The notes: generated from the sequence alone by a model not told the origin. 35,427 nucleotides of DNA from Halodesulfovibrio sp. (GCA_003252375.1 QKEJ01000198.1:1-35427), one strand, 5' to 3'. Shown: positions 17,150 through 27,000, numbered from the stretch's first letter. Numbers and translations are program-made.

Positions 17150-17179
17150 GCGGTTTCATGGCAGACTGCATGAAACCGC
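17150..17179 (+). other. Perfect 11-bp hairpin upstream of fmdB-like gene
   Basis: GCGGTTTCATG at 17150-17160 pairs without mismatch with 17169-17179 across an 8-nt loop. It ends 44 bases before the FmdB-family start and is followed by a weak T-rich stretch. It could be a second terminator, a leader structure of the downstream mRNA, or a protein-binding palindrome. Confidence 0.6.
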
Positions 17180-17223
17180 TACTTTGTTATAGCAGTAGCA
17201 TTTCCTGGATTCCGGAGGGTACG

Positions 17224-17535
17224 ATGCCCATTTATGAGTATCGGTGCATCGCATGCGAACAGATCTTCGAAGAATGGCAGAAGTCCTTCGAAGAGGCAGA
17301 TCCGTCCTGCCCCGTCTGCGGGGGCGACTCAGAACGCGTGATCTCCAACACGACCTTTGTCCTCAAGGGCGGCGGCTGGTACGTATCCGAATACGGCCGC
17401 AACAGCGCCGGGTCGCAGCCGAACACGAACGGGGCGGCCTCCGCTCCGGCCGAATCCGGCGGCACAACCAGCCCCGGCACCCAATCTGCCACAGGCACTA
17501 CCGACGCCGTAGCGTCCGGTGGTTCCGCTTCTTAA
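17224..17535 (+). CDS. FmdB family zinc ribbon protein
   Basis: This 103-residue protein starts with the family signature 'MPIYEYRCIACEQIFE'. Cys8, Cys11, Cys29 and Cys32 make a zinc ribbon (the second pair is in 'PSCPVCGG'), and 'FVLKGGGWYVSEYG' follows. The tail from about residue 60 is a low-complexity Ser/Thr/Ala/Gly stretch of the kind common in this family. FmdB was named from formamide/acetamide operons, where a regulatory role was suggested, but the molecular function of most members is unknown. GGAGGG lies just upstream of ATG 17224. A terminator with eight Ts follows. Confidence 0.9.
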   Translation: MPIYEYRCIACEQIFEEWQKSFEEADPSCPVCGGDSERVISNTTFVLKGGGWYVSEYGRNSAGSQPNTNGAASAPAESGGTTSPGTQSATGTTDAVASGGSAS

Positions 17536-17541
17536 CTATCA

Positions 17542-17568
17542 AGGCGGCCCAAGGGCTGCCTTTTTTTT
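17542..17568 (+). terminator. Rho-independent terminator after the FmdB-family gene
   Basis: A stem of about 8-9 bp (17542-17550 with 17553-17560, including one G-T pair) has a very short loop and is followed by eight T residues. It separates the FmdB-family gene from purB. Confidence 0.85.
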
Positions 17569-17627
17569 CATCGATCCGGCGCCCTGCGCGCCTCCCGAAA
17601 CAGCAAACCGATCGAGAGTCCACCAAC

Positions 17628-18920
17628 ATGATTGACCGCTATACCCGCCCCGAGATGGGGCAGCTCTGGACGCTGGAAAACAAGTTCCGCGTCTGGCTGG
17701 AAGTGGAAATTGCCGTGTGTGAAGCATGGCACCGACTGGGTGAAATTGACGCCGACAGCATGCAGCAGATCCGCGACAAGTCCGACTTTGACGTGGACCG
17801 CATTCTGGAAATCGAAGAAACAACCCGCCACGACGTCATTGCCTTCCTCACCGCTGTGGAAGAAAAGGTCGGTCCCGCTGCACGCTTCATCCACCTGGGC
17901 TGCACGTCTTCCGACATCGTGGATACCGCCAACGGCGTTCTCCTCACCAGAGCCGGTGAAATCATCTGCAAGGGCTTCGAACGCCTGCTGGACTCGCTGA
18001 AGACCATTGCCTACGCCCAGAAGGGCCGCCTGTGCATGGGCCGCACCCATGGCATCCACGCCGAGCCCACCAGCTTCGGCCTGAAGATGGCCGGGTTCTA
18101 TGCGGAATTCTCCCGCCACTACGAGCGCTTCAAGCAGGCGCTGGACGGCATCCGCGTGGGCAAGATTTCCGGCGCCGTGGGCACCATGGCCATGATCCCC
18201 ACCGAGGTGGAGAGCATCACCTGCGAGATTCTCGGTCTTGCCGTGGACCCCATCTCCACCCAGGTCATCCAGCGTGACAGACATGCCCACTTCTTTACCG
18301 CTCTCGCACTGGCTGCCGGCGGCGTCGAACGCCTGTGCGTCGAGCTGCGCCACCTGCAGCGCACCGAAGTGCTGGAAGCCGAAGAAGGCTTCCGCAAGGG
18401 CCAGAAGGGCTCTTCCGCCATGCCGCACAAGAAGAACCCCATCTCGGCAGAGAACATGACCGGTCTGTCCCGGCTCATCCGAACCAACGCCATGGCCTCC
18501 ATGGAAAACATGGCCCTCTGGCACGAGCGCGACATCAGCCACTCCTCCGTGGAACGGGTCATCATGCCCGACTCCACCATCCTCATGGACTACATCCTGC
18601 ACCGACTGGCCGGCCTGGTGGACAACCTGCGCGTCATCCCCGAGAACATGGACCGCAACCTCATGGGCTCCATGGGCCTGTTCTTCTCGCAGCGCGTGCT
18701 GCTCGGCCTGGTGGACAGCGGCATGGGACGTCAGGACGCCTATGTCATGGTGCAGCGCTGCGCCATGGAAAGCTGGGACACCAAACAGCTCTTCAAGGAC
18801 ATTGTCAGCCGTGATCCCGGCATCACCGCGCGCATCAGTGCGGATAAGCTTGAAGAAATATTCGACCCTAGCTACTATCTGCGCCACGAAGACCACATCT
18901 TCAACCGCGTCTTCGGATAA
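17628..18920 (+). CDS. purB: Adenylosuccinate lyase
   Basis: This 430-residue enzyme catalyses two fumarate-releasing steps of purine synthesis: SAICAR to AICAR, and adenylosuccinate to AMP. Family marks are the N-terminus 'MIDRYTRPEMGQLW', 'TTRHDVIAFL', 'TSSDIVDT' at 93-100, the catalytic His region 'GRTHGIHAEPTSFG' at 138-151, and the fumarase/lyase signature 'GSSAMPHKKNP' at 261-271. The length is normal for the shorter bacterial PurB type. The ATG at 17628 is chosen because it gives the standard N-terminus; open frame upstream is antisense-like filler. pyrE follows after 18 bases, so the two are probably co-transcribed. Confidence 0.97.
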   Translation: MIDRYTRPEMGQLWTLENKFRVWLEVEIAVCEAWHRLGEIDADSMQQIRDKSDFDVDRILEIEETTRHDVIAFLTAVEEKVGPAARFIHLGCTSSDIVDTANGVLLTRAGEIICKGFERLLDSLKTIAYAQKGRLCMGRTHGIHAEPTSFGLKMAGFYAEFSRHYERFKQALDGIRVGKISGAVGTMAMIPTEVESITCEILGLAVDPISTQVIQRDRHAHFFTALALAAGGVERLCVELRHLQRTEVLEAEEGFRKGQKGSSAMPHKKNPISAENMTGLSRLIRTNAMASMENMALWHERDISHSSVERVIMPDSTILMDYILHRLAGLVDNLRVIPENMDRNLMGSMGLFFSQRVLLGLVDSGMGRQDAYVMVQRCAMESWDTKQLFKDIVSRDPGITARISADKLEEIFDPSYYLRHEDHIFNRVFG

Positions 18921-18938
18921 GGGGAGCAACAGACCATC

Positions 18939-19499
18939 ATGCTGGAACTGAAAAAGCGTCTTGCACGCATCCTTGCCGAAAAGTCCTATCGTGAAGGCGA
19001 CTTCACCCTCGCCTCCGGCAAGAAGAGCGACTATTACTTCGACTGCCGCCAGACCGCCCTGCACCCCGAGGGGTGCTGGCTTATCGCCCAGCTGTTCTTT
19101 GACCTGCTCAAGGACAAGGACATCAACGGCGTTGGCGGCATGACCCTTGGCGCCGACCCCCTGGTCAGCGGCGTGGCTGTCATTTCCCACGAGAACGGCA
19201 AGCCCCTCCCGGCCCTCATCGTCCGCAAGGAAGCCAAGGGCCACGGCACGGGCAATTACGTCGAGGGTCTCGCCAACTTCACGCAGGGGCAGACCGTCTT
19301 CATGCTTGAAGACGTGGTGACCACCGGCGGTTCCGTTGTCACGGCCATTGAGCGCATTGAAGCCGCAGGCCTGAAGGTGGCTGGCGTCTGCTGCGTGCTC
19401 GACCGGCAGGAAGGCGGGCGCGAAGCCCTCAAGGCAAAGGGATACGAACTCGTGTCCATCTTCACCCGCGCAGAGCTGGTGGAGCTGGCGAACGCTTAG
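18939..19499 (+). CDS. pyrE: Orotate phosphoribosyltransferase
   Basis: This 186-residue enzyme of pyrimidine synthesis makes orotidine 5'-phosphate from orotate and PRPP. The sequence has 'FTLASGKKSDYYFDCR' at 22-37, the catalytic-loop region 'IVRKEAKGHGTGNYVEG' at 94-110, and the PRPP-binding motif 'FMLEDVVTTGGSVVTAI' at 121-137. The length is typical. It follows purB closely, with GGGGAG before the ATG, so purine and pyrimidine genes share a transcript here. Confidence 0.97.
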   Translation: MLELKKRLARILAEKSYREGDFTLASGKKSDYYFDCRQTALHPEGCWLIAQLFFDLLKDKDINGVGGMTLGADPLVSGVAVISHENGKPLPALIVRKEAKGHGTGNYVEGLANFTQGQTVFMLEDVVTTGGSVVTAIERIEAAGLKVAGVCCVLDRQEGGREALKAKGYELVSIFTRAELVELANA

Positions 19500-19553
19500 C
19501 ACGTACCGGGGTGCGCCTGCTTGGAGCATGGCGCACCGCAACGCAAGGATCCT

Positions 19554-20837
19554 ATGCGCTCCGCATACCGTTCGGTCATACTTCTCCTTGTTCTCTTCCT
19601 TGTGCCTGTTCCGGGCATGGCTGGTGCATCCCCTTCCGGCTGGCAAGCCGAATTCGGAGATCAACCGGGCCTCCCCCCAACCTTTGTGGCCGTGGACAAG
19701 CAGAATCAGCAACTCCTGCTGCTTGAACACAAAAGCCCTCTTGCAGTCGTGGGGCGCTACGCCTGCACCACCGGACAGATTCCCGGCGACAAGCAGGACG
19801 AGGGAGACAAGAAGACACCGGAAGGCGTCTACTTCGTAAAACGCCATATCCGCGACGGACTGGATTTCGCCCTCTACGGCGGCATTGCGTACACGCTGAA
19901 CTACCCGAACCCCATGGATATCCTGCGCAGGAAATCCGGGCACGGCATCTGGGTGCATGGCCGCGGACACGCCATTGTTCCTCTGGAAACCCAGGGGTGC
20001 GTCGCCATGAACAACAGTGATCTCATCACCATCGGGGGTACCCTGCAGCCAGGTACCCCCGTGGTGCTTGCACAGCGCATCGATCCCGCAGCCCCGCAGA
20101 CCACGGAGGGGAAAAAGATCGCCGCAGCCGTCCTGGACATGACCCGGGAATGGGCGGAGGCATGGGGCAGCCGCGATGCCACCATGTTCGGCTACTACGA
20201 TGCCGACGCCTACACGCAGTCGCGTTCCGGCAGCTTCAGTTCCCTCGTCTCCACCAAGCGCAGGCTCTTCGATTCCCTGCCCTGGATCATAAACTGGATC
20301 GATGATGTGCACGTCATGCAGGGCCCCGGCTACTGGGTTTCCTGGTTCAAGCAATATTACCGGGCTCCCAACCTGACCGTGCAGGGTGAACGCCGCCTCT
20401 ACTGGCACAAGGCTGCTGACGGCAACCTGCGCATTGCAGGCATGGAGTGGGACAGGCGGAACATGAATCTTGAGGAACGCTACCTCCAGACAAGAAAAGC
20501 CGATATATTGAGATTTGTTGAGGGGTGGCGTACCGCGTGGGAATCTGCTAACCTTGAAGGGTATGCTGCGAGTTATCTGCGCACGGCCGTGCAGGGGGAG
20601 CGCACGGGAGCCGACGCCATCCGCGCATACAAAGAAGAAGTTTGGGCGTTGTCCAAACCACAAGCAGTCAAGCTTTCGGATGTTACGATAGACATCAATG
20701 GCCAGGGCTTGTCCGTGCAGATGAAGCAATTCTATGCGAGTCAGGACGGATATAGTGACACTGGCATCAAGACTCTATTCCTGTACCCCGAAGGACAATC
20801 CTGGCGCATCGCGAGCGAAGACTGGAGAGCCTTATAG
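19554..20837 (+). CDS. L,D-transpeptidase with two NTF2-like domains (Cds6 type)
   Basis: This 427-residue exported protein has a signal peptide ('VILLLVLFLVPVPGMAGA', cut near residue 24). A YkuD catalytic domain spans about 42-168, with His135 in 'GIWVHGRGH' and the nucleophile in 'LETQGCVAM' (Cys149). The usual Ser/Thr-X-Gly-Cys motif is kept as Thr-Gln-Gly-Cys. Two NTF2-like domains follow, about 190-310 ('EWAEAWGSRDATMFGYYDAD..') and 325-427 ('FVEGWRTAWESANLEGYAASY..'). L,D-transpeptidases form 3-3 peptidoglycan crosslinks or attach proteins to the wall, or in Cds6-like and YafK-like members trim such links. The ATG at 19554 has AAGGA 4 bases upstream; an earlier in-frame start would spoil the signal peptide. 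The stop abuts the next start with no gap. Confidence 0.88.
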   Translation: MRSAYRSVILLLVLFLVPVPGMAGASPSGWQAEFGDQPGLPPTFVAVDKQNQQLLLLEHKSPLAVVGRYACTTGQIPGDKQDEGDKKTPEGVYFVKRHIRDGLDFALYGGIAYTLNYPNPMDILRRKSGHGIWVHGRGHAIVPLETQGCVAMNNSDLITIGGTLQPGTPVVLAQRIDPAAPQTTEGKKIAAAVLDMTREWAEAWGSRDATMFGYYDADAYTQSRSGSFSSLVSTKRRLFDSLPWIINWIDDVHVMQGPGYWVSWFKQYYRAPNLTVQGERRLYWHKAADGNLRIAGMEWDRRNMNLEERYLQTRKADILRFVEGWRTAWESANLEGYAASYLRTAVQGERTGADAIRAYKEEVWALSKPQAVKLSDVTIDINGQGLSVQMKQFYASQDGYSDTGIKTLFLYPEGQSWRIASEDWRAL

Positions 20838-21536
20838 ATGAGTGAAAAGTACAGCGTACTGTTCATGCGCGACGACACGAAGGTACACCGTTTCAGGATC
20901 AGTCCCTTCTGGCTTAGATTCCTGATATGGCTGCAAGGCGTCCTGATCCTCGTGGCGTCCCTTGGATTTTATGCTGGGTACACCTACTGGAGCCGGAACA
21001 GCGAGATGCAGGCGGACCGCATAACCCTGCAACGCGAACTGCGTGAGACCCAGGTCCATCTGGAGCGTCTGGAAAACATCGAGCAGATTCTCCAGTCCAA
21101 TGATCCCGAAGAACTGCAGGCCCTGTTCGGCACCATGAGCATCGAGGACTCTTCCAAGGAAAAACCTTCGGTCGACCTCTCCTCGCTACTTGCCACCGAA
21201 GATGTGCAGCTGGTGAGCATAGAGAATGTCATGCTGAAGCCGGCTGACAGCTCCAGCATCCGCCTCTCCTTCGACCTCAACAACCTGGATTCGGCTAAGA
21301 CCGTGGACGGCCTTGCCAGCCTGACCCTTGTTGGCCGGGATGGACAGTCCATCAGCATTGCCGCCGACGTGAAGGACATGAAATTTTCCATCTCCCGCTT
21401 CAAGAAGGTGGTCACCACCTTCTCGCTGCCGGAAACCACCGCCCTGAAGGACATCTATGCTCTGCGCATAGACATCACCGCAGAAGGCAAAACCGTGCTG
21501 CGCGACCTGTTCCCGGTGGAATCCATCCTGCAGTAG
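20838..21536 (+). CDS. Membrane-anchored coiled-coil protein of unknown function
   Basis: I do not recognise a family for this 232-residue protein. It has a short cytoplasmic N-terminus, one transmembrane helix at about 26-48 ('LRFLIWLQGVLILVASLGFYAGY' in pieces), and a coiled-coil stretch at about 52-92 ('LQRELRETQVHLERLENIEQIL'). A beta-rich C-terminal domain at about 120-232 would face the periplasm. The layout resembles envelope scaffold proteins such as MreC or PilN-like proteins in outline only; no motif supports either. The ATG directly follows the stop codon of the L,D-transpeptidase, so the two are translationally coupled and probably act together in the cell envelope (inference). 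A terminator follows. Confidence 0.8.
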   Translation: MSEKYSVLFMRDDTKVHRFRISPFWLRFLIWLQGVLILVASLGFYAGYTYWSRNSEMQADRITLQRELRETQVHLERLENIEQILQSNDPEELQALFGTMSIEDSSKEKPSVDLSSLLATEDVQLVSIENVMLKPADSSSIRLSFDLNNLDSAKTVDGLASLTLVGRDGQSISIAADVKDMKFSISRFKKVVTTFSLPETTALKDIYALRIDITAEGKTVLRDLFPVESILQ

Positions 21537-21558
21537 CAGCCCCTTCCCTGACACACAA

Positions 21559-21588
21559 AAAGGCCGGTCCCGTGACCGGCCTTTCTTT
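21559..21588. terminator. Bidirectional terminator between converging operons
   Basis: A perfect 11-bp stem (21559-21569 with 21574-21584) with a 4-nt loop has TTTCTTTT on the plus-strand side and, read on the minus strand, a T-run from the A-rich flank at 21556-21561. It ends the plus-strand envelope genes and the minus-strand cluster that stops at 21676. Confidence 0.9.
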
Positions 21589-21675
21589 TGATGTCATTCC
21601 GCCCCGCCATCGACACCTTCCCAGGTGGGAAGACCATACGCAGACGTGGCGTGCCGGGAACAAACTGTACGTATG

Positions 21676-22152
21676 TCAGAATGACACTATTGCGCGGCTT
21701 GTCACACGGAGTACGGCTTCCTGATGGAAGATCCGGCAGTATGCCTTACGGATTTCCTCAATGGCATGATCCGCCTGGCCCCATTCATCCGGCGAAGAGG
21801 CCGGGTGCAGCAGGACAAGAAGCTTCGAATGCTCCTTGACAGGCGCACCATCCTTGCCGAGCCATTGTCCGTAGCCGTCGATGACCGTGAGGCCGTTGGG
21901 GAACCGCGGTGAAATCCATGTATCCACAAACTCCTGCCACTGGACTTCGGAAACCACTCCGGCCGGATGACCGGGAGCAGCGGCAATGGACATGCCGAAG
22001 AACAGTTCCGTGCGCAGGAAGGTTTCCCCGGACGCAATCGGGGTCTGTGATATCCCGTATTCGGACGGCAATGTTCCGGAGTGGTGGACGCAGGCACTGA
22101 GCCCCACAAGCAGGAGTATCCCGATACAATGAGCGATACTATGTTTTTTCAT
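21676..22152 (-). CDS. DUF3574 domain lipoprotein
   Basis: This 158-residue protein starts at the ATG ending at 22152, which gives 'MKKHSIAHCIGILLLVGLSACVHHSG': a signal sequence with a lipobox (LSAC) and Cys21 as the lipidation site. An open frame further upstream adds 38 residues without signal character and is rejected. The mature part 'TELFFGMSIA..GVVSEVQWQEFVDTWISPRFPNGLTVIDGYGQW' and 'SKLLVLLH' is characteristic of DUF3574, whose function is unknown. It is the last gene of the minus-strand cluster, 50 bases after the WcbI-like gene. The ribosome site is weak (GGGTTGGG). Confidence 0.85.
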   Translation of the reverse strand: MKKHSIAHCIGILLLVGLSACVHHSGTLPSEYGISQTPIASGETFLRTELFFGMSIAAAPGHPAGVVSEVQWQEFVDTWISPRFPNGLTVIDGYGQWLGKDGAPVKEHSKLLVLLHPASSPDEWGQADHAIEEIRKAYCRIFHQEAVLRVTSRAIVSF

Positions 22153-22202
22153 ACCCAACCCGGGATACCCGCAACCATTCGGAGCGACAGCGCGCGGTGC
22201 GC

Positions 22203-23024
22203 TCAGACCAGATGCAGATAGCTGATGAAATCGTTTATGCCCAGGAGACGGCAGTCCAGATAGCAATTCAGATACTCTTCATACGTGCGCGGCTTGCCGT
22301 AGACATTGTATCGGGCATCTGCGCCGCCAAAGGCCATCCCGTGCACGGCTGCCACCTGCGGATGAATGGGCTGCTCGAAGTCCGGATACGGATCACGGAA
22401 GGCAGAGACAAGCACATCCGGCAGAGGGGGATATCCCAGTGCATCCAGCAGCCCCTCCGCCACATGCAGGATGAGGCGGCGGTTGGGGTGGTTTATGGAG
22501 TTGAAAAGGCGCTCGGAGCGGAACAGTTCCTCGACAAGCGCCACGGTTTCCACAACACACCCCTTTTCCTTGTCCCGCTCCATGGCCAGCGAGGCCTCGA
22601 GCATGGCGGGAAAATCATACTTGCGGGTCAGGTCCGTCTGGAGGGCGATGTAGAGGATTTCCTTCTTCTCCAGCCCCATGTCCACCATGTGATCCAAAAA
22701 GGTATCCCCGTAGTTCATGGGACTCCTGTTGGTCCAGAACGGCCAGTAGCCCTTGAAGAGCATATTGGGAATGGCAAGGCATGTGGCAGCGGGGTTCACG
22801 CGCTGCAGAAGGACGTCGGAGGCGTGGTCGTCCCACTTTTCCCCGAGCGGCTGATACAGAAACAGGCTGCATCCGGCAAGCTCATGCGCCGGAATCGTCT
22901 CGCGCAGGTAGTTCGTGTACTTGACCACCCGAAACTCGCTTCCGAACTGCGGATGCAGCTGCAGCAGCTGCAGCAACGGATCGCCCTGACAATTGGCATG
23001 GATGAGGCACAGTTTGCTGGACAT
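22203..23024 (-). CDS. WcbI-like polysaccharide biosynthesis protein
   Basis: This 273-residue cytoplasmic protein begins 'LCLIHANCQGDPLLQLL', the 'NCQ' motif at the start of the WcbI family, with 'YQPLGEKW', 'IPNMLFKGYWPFW' and 'HPNRRLILHVAEGLLDALG' later. WcbI proteins take part in making or acetylating capsular polysaccharide in Burkholderia and bind coenzyme A. The active-site details of this homologue cannot be read with certainty. No other capsule gene is present nearby, so it appears as an orphan. It lies between the MEMO gene (60 bases upstream) and the DUF3574 lipoprotein gene, on the same strand. Confidence 0.82.
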   Translation of the reverse strand: MSSKLCLIHANCQGDPLLQLLQLHPQFGSEFRVVKYTNYLRETIPAHELAGCSLFLYQPLGEKWDDHASDVLLQRVNPAATCLAIPNMLFKGYWPFWTNRSPMNYGDTFLDHMVDMGLEKKEILYIALQTDLTRKYDFPAMLEASLAMERDKEKGCVVETVALVEELFRSERLFNSINHPNRRLILHVAEGLLDALGYPPLPDVLVSAFRDPYPDFEQPIHPQVAAVHGMAFGGADARYNVYGKPRTYEEYLNCYLDCRLLGINDFISYLHLV

Positions 23025-23084
23025 TACCGCCCACCAATACCCACTGCGCCGCGCTTGTTCAAGCCATAAACCACGTCCGCGCCC

Positions 23085-23963
23085 TCAGTACGCCGGTCCC
23101 GGTATGACGGCACCGGCATAGCCCACAACCTTTTCCATGTCGCCGCTCACCTCGCCCGACGTGGCATAGCTGAGCAGACGCCCCTTCTGCGCTCCCATCA
23201 GCCGGCAGGCTACCAGTCCCACGGTCATGGGAAAAACACCGCACATGGTTATGCCCCGCGACCGGACGGTCGTGTAGAGTCCTTCCGGGTCCACGGATTC
23301 CACCATGGCCAACGCCAGCATGTCGTCACGGCGCGCCTGTTCGTGGGAAACGTAATGGCTCATGTCCGAGCTCACCACCAGGGTGACGGGGGATGGGTAC
23401 GTCTTCAGACACCGGGCAAGGGCTGCGCCGCACCGGGCCAGCACTTCCGGATCTCCGGCTCCCACGGCAATGGGCACGATGCGCACGCCGGGCTGCAGCA
23501 CCTGCAGAAAGGGCAGGACGACCTCAATGGAGTGTTCGTGGGTATGCGCCGCGGTATCGGGGGTGAAGACGGCATCGGACGTGCAAAGACAGGTGGCCAG
23601 CTCCGCATCCACGGGAACGGCTCCCAGGGGCGTCCGCCACTCCCCTCCCGGCCACACGGATATGGGGGCCCCCATTCCGGTATGGTTGGGACCGAGCAGG
23701 ACAATGGTCTCGGCAAGCCGGGCGGAACGCAGGGTGTGCCCGGCCACGCGTCCGGAATAGACGTATCCGGCATGGGGCACCATGACCAGCAGGGCATGGT
23801 CCGTACCGGCAGCGCTCCTGTCTGCCGATCCAAGGCCGACAGCCTCTCCGGGCTCTGCCTCTTCAAGCAGTTCGCGCACCTGAGTGCGGAGTGATGCGGG
23901 ATCGCCGGGATAGAACTGCCCGGCCACAACGGGCTGACGAATGATCTGGGAAGGATGCACCAC
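23085..23963 (-). CDS. amrB: AmmeMemoRadiSam system protein B (MEMO1 family)
   Basis: This 292-residue protein belongs to the MEMO family, related to class III extradiol dioxygenases. Family marks are 'IRQPVVAGQFYPGDP' at the N-terminus, 'VPHAGYVYSG' and 'GPNHTG' carrying metal-ligand histidines, 'HEHSIEVVLPFLQ', 'VVSSDMSHY' with the third histidine, and 'GITMCGVFPM' with the conserved cysteine. MEMO proteins bind a metal (copper or iron reported), and bacterial members are often encoded with an AMMECR1 protein and a radical SAM enzyme; neither is in this window. I choose the GTG at 23963, which has AGGAGG 10 bases upstream. An ATG at 24038 is also in frame but overlaps the preceding gene and adds atypical residues. 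Confidence 0.9.
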   Translation of the reverse strand: MVHPSQIIRQPVVAGQFYPGDPASLRTQVRELLEEAEPGEAVGLGSADRSAAGTDHALLVMVPHAGYVYSGRVAGHTLRSARLAETIVLLGPNHTGMGAPISVWPGGEWRTPLGAVPVDAELATCLCTSDAVFTPDTAAHTHEHSIEVVLPFLQVLQPGVRIVPIAVGAGDPEVLARCGAALARCLKTYPSPVTLVVSSDMSHYVSHEQARRDDMLALAMVESVDPEGLYTTVRSRGITMCGVFPMTVGLVACRLMGAQKGRLLSYATSGEVSGDMEKVVGYAGAVIPGPAY

Positions 23964-24003
23964 GATGTTGTCCCCTCCTGTGCCGGGGTTCACGGACACC
24001 GGG

Positions 24004-27000
24004 CTAGAGCCTGCCGGTGGGCGAAAACTTGGAGGCACCTTCGGTCAGGTCGTAGGTTCGCAGTTCCGAGGCCGCCATGCGCCCGTACAGGGAATTGGGG
24101 CTGCCGTCGCGCAGCTCCGTCAGGATGGAGCGCCATTTCTCTATGTCCGCGTTCTTCTTGTAGAGCCCGGCAATACGGTACTGCAACCCGGGATACTCGG
24201 CATCACCGGGTTTCACATATTCGGCGTACTGGCGGGCCCAGTCCAGCGCATTCTTGGCGCGGCCCGTCCGTTCCGTTATATCCATCAAAGCACCCAGCAG
24301 GTCCTTGATTTTCTGGACATCAAGCGCTGCGGGGTCATTCTTGCCCAGTTCCTTGAAATCAACGAGGGACTGCTGGGCATGGCGATAGGCCGTTTCCCAG
24401 TCCTCCTTGCGCTCCGCTTCGCGGCTCAGGAAATAAAGGGTATAGGCTTCCTGCTCCAGAGGCACGTCGTGGGCATCGGCCAGGCTGGCCCACAGGGGTG
24501 CCGCCTTGTCGTGCTCTCCAAGATTTTCATGCGCCAACGCCTTGGCATAGCTGAGCTGCCGCTGGCTTTCCGGATTCAGGTCCCACTGCTCAATGCGGTC
24601 GCCGAGCTTGATCACATCCGCCCATCGTTCATTGTCCAGATAGATGCTCAGGGCAAGGTTGAGCGCCATCTCCGAACTTCCGGGTACCTTCAGCCCGCGG
24701 AAGAAGGGATCAATCACCTCCAGCGCCTTGCTGGGCTGCTGTTTCTTCCAGTAGGAGAGCCCCAGCGCAATGCGGCTTTCCGGAGCCAGCTCGGTATCCT
24801 GTCCGCGCACAATGGGGAACTGGTCCCACATCTGAAGAATACGCTCGTAGTTGCCCTCGCGGATATTGTCGGCAACCATGACGTTGAAGGCCTTGAGGGC
24901 CACTTCCTTGACCCTGCCCGTCAGTTCATGTCCGGGGTGCTTCTGGACGAAGGTCGTCGCCGTGGCCAGCGCTTCGGGGTACTCCTTGTTCCACAGGTAC
25001 CACATGGCCTTCTTCAACCGCGCAAGCGGGACCAGTCCGCTATCCGGATGGTCCTCGATGATCTTGGAGTAAATCTGGAGGGGACGCAGGTTGTACGGAC
25101 GGTCGAACACGGAGAACATTTCCGTGATGCTGGGCGAATCAAACACCCCTTCCTCGGCAAGACGCATAAGCGCGATCAGACCGCCGTCCCTGTCCGGGAA
25201 CTTGCGGGCCGCCTCCTCATACACCTCGCGGGCGGCATCCCGCTCACGCTGTTCCAGATACAGGTCGCCGAGGCGGGCAAGAATCATGTCCGCCTCATCC
25301 CCGTCAGGATCGATGTTGTAATAGGTCCAATAGGTGATGCGCGCCTTGTCCAGCTTCTTCATGCGGTATTCCACGTCGCCCATCTGGCTGAGGAACGGCG
25401 GATATTCCACATAGAAGCGGGGCCAGCGTTTTTCCACATAGTCCACGATCTGGTAGGCCTGCTCGTAGAAGCCAAGGCTGTACAGGGCCCTTGCCAGCCC
25501 TACACCGGCTTCGCGCACAAACTTGGAATCCGGATAGTTCTGGACCACATACTGAAAATTGTCGGCAGCCTTCTGCCATTCGCCCTTCTTGAAGTAGTAG
25601 TCGCCCCAGTAATAGTACGAGAGCGGAATAAGGTCGCTGTTGGGGTAATTGCGCCGCAGGATGTTGAAATACGCCTCAGCCTCGCGCTCGTTGCCGATCT
25701 TCATGTTCGTCATGCCGATGCGCAGCAGGTGCCCGGGCACGGATTCGCTCTTGAGGTCAAAGTTCATGGCCTCGGTGCTGGACTGGATGATCTTCTCGTA
25801 GTTGGCGAGCAGGTCATCCTTGCCCAGTGCATAGGTGGCGTCGGCAATACCGTTCAGCACACTGGCCCGCAGCTCCTTGCTGAGCTTGGGCATGCTCTTG
25901 ATGGTCTTGAAGAGTTCAATGGCGGATTCCGGCTCCCCGTTGTTCAGGGCGGCCTGCGCCTGGAAGAGCAGCTCCTCCGGCTTGGGCGGGGGCGGAATGG
26001 GATTGCCATCCTTATCCACATACACCTTGGGAGGGGCTTCCGGCGGTGGCGGAGTGTTGTTGACCACCTGCTCCATGTTCGGTGCGGGCGTCTCGATGGG
26101 GGCGGTCGGCACCGCAGGTTCCGTTACGGGCAGCTCGGTCTTGAGCTCGGGATAGGCGGGCGCAGGAGGCACCTGCCCGCTCACCGTGAACCGATTCCCG
26201 TTGGCCGAGCCCACAGGCTCAGCCGGGGAAATAGCAGCAGTCCCCGACGGGGAAGACGCATTGCCCTTGGCAGGGGCCATCTGGCCGGATGCTCCGGGTG
26301 CTGAAGGTGCGCGGCGCACGGTCGCCACCTGTCCGGGCGGAGCGATACGGGCGCGGACGGCATATTCCGGTCCCTGCGCCATGGTCTGCACGACCGGCTC
26401 GGGAAGTCCGCCCGTCACGTCTTGCCGCACCGGTGGAGCAGGCTGCACGGACTGCCGGACCGGCTCTGCAGGAGCGGCCTTCTCCCGCGCCGCCGCATCC
26501 TGGGCCATGCGTTCCTTGTCTTTCCTGTCCTTCTCCTGCTGCGCCACCTGAAGCTGACGGGCTATCCTTTCCGCCTCCGGCGGCAGCTGGCGGGTTTCAC
26601 CGCCCTGCGGCAGCATTCCCACACGCCCCCGCATCCCGCCTTCGGCATACGGCATGGGCGAATCCACCACGGTGGGGGCCTCGGCGGCAACGGGAGCTTC
26701 CTTCCATGCCTCGGGGCCACCGCGGTTTATCCGCGAACGGTAGGTATAGGGCACCGCAAAAAACGGACGCTCCGGAGGAGAACTCACCTTGGGAGCAGGC
26801 TGAGCCGGAGTAGTTGGCCGGGGTTCCTGCACGACGGGGGCCGGACTGGCCCCGGGAGCAGGCGCAGCGGCCGGATCGGTTGCATTGGGTTTCCCCCCGG
26901 CGGCCGGCACTTCAGGCGCGGGTTCGTCAATGGTCTTCTGATTCAGCGGACTGGGCAGGACACCCGCAAGAGAACGGGTCCCGGGCTTCTCCACGATGGG

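Noticed and set aside
17568-20729. A very long open frame (over 1000 codons) on the minus strand across purB, pyrE and the L,D-transpeptidase gene
   Set aside because: It is antisense to three clearly recognisable genes, has no family motifs and is rich in His, Gly and Val. Such frames arise from the GC-rich third codon positions of the true genes.
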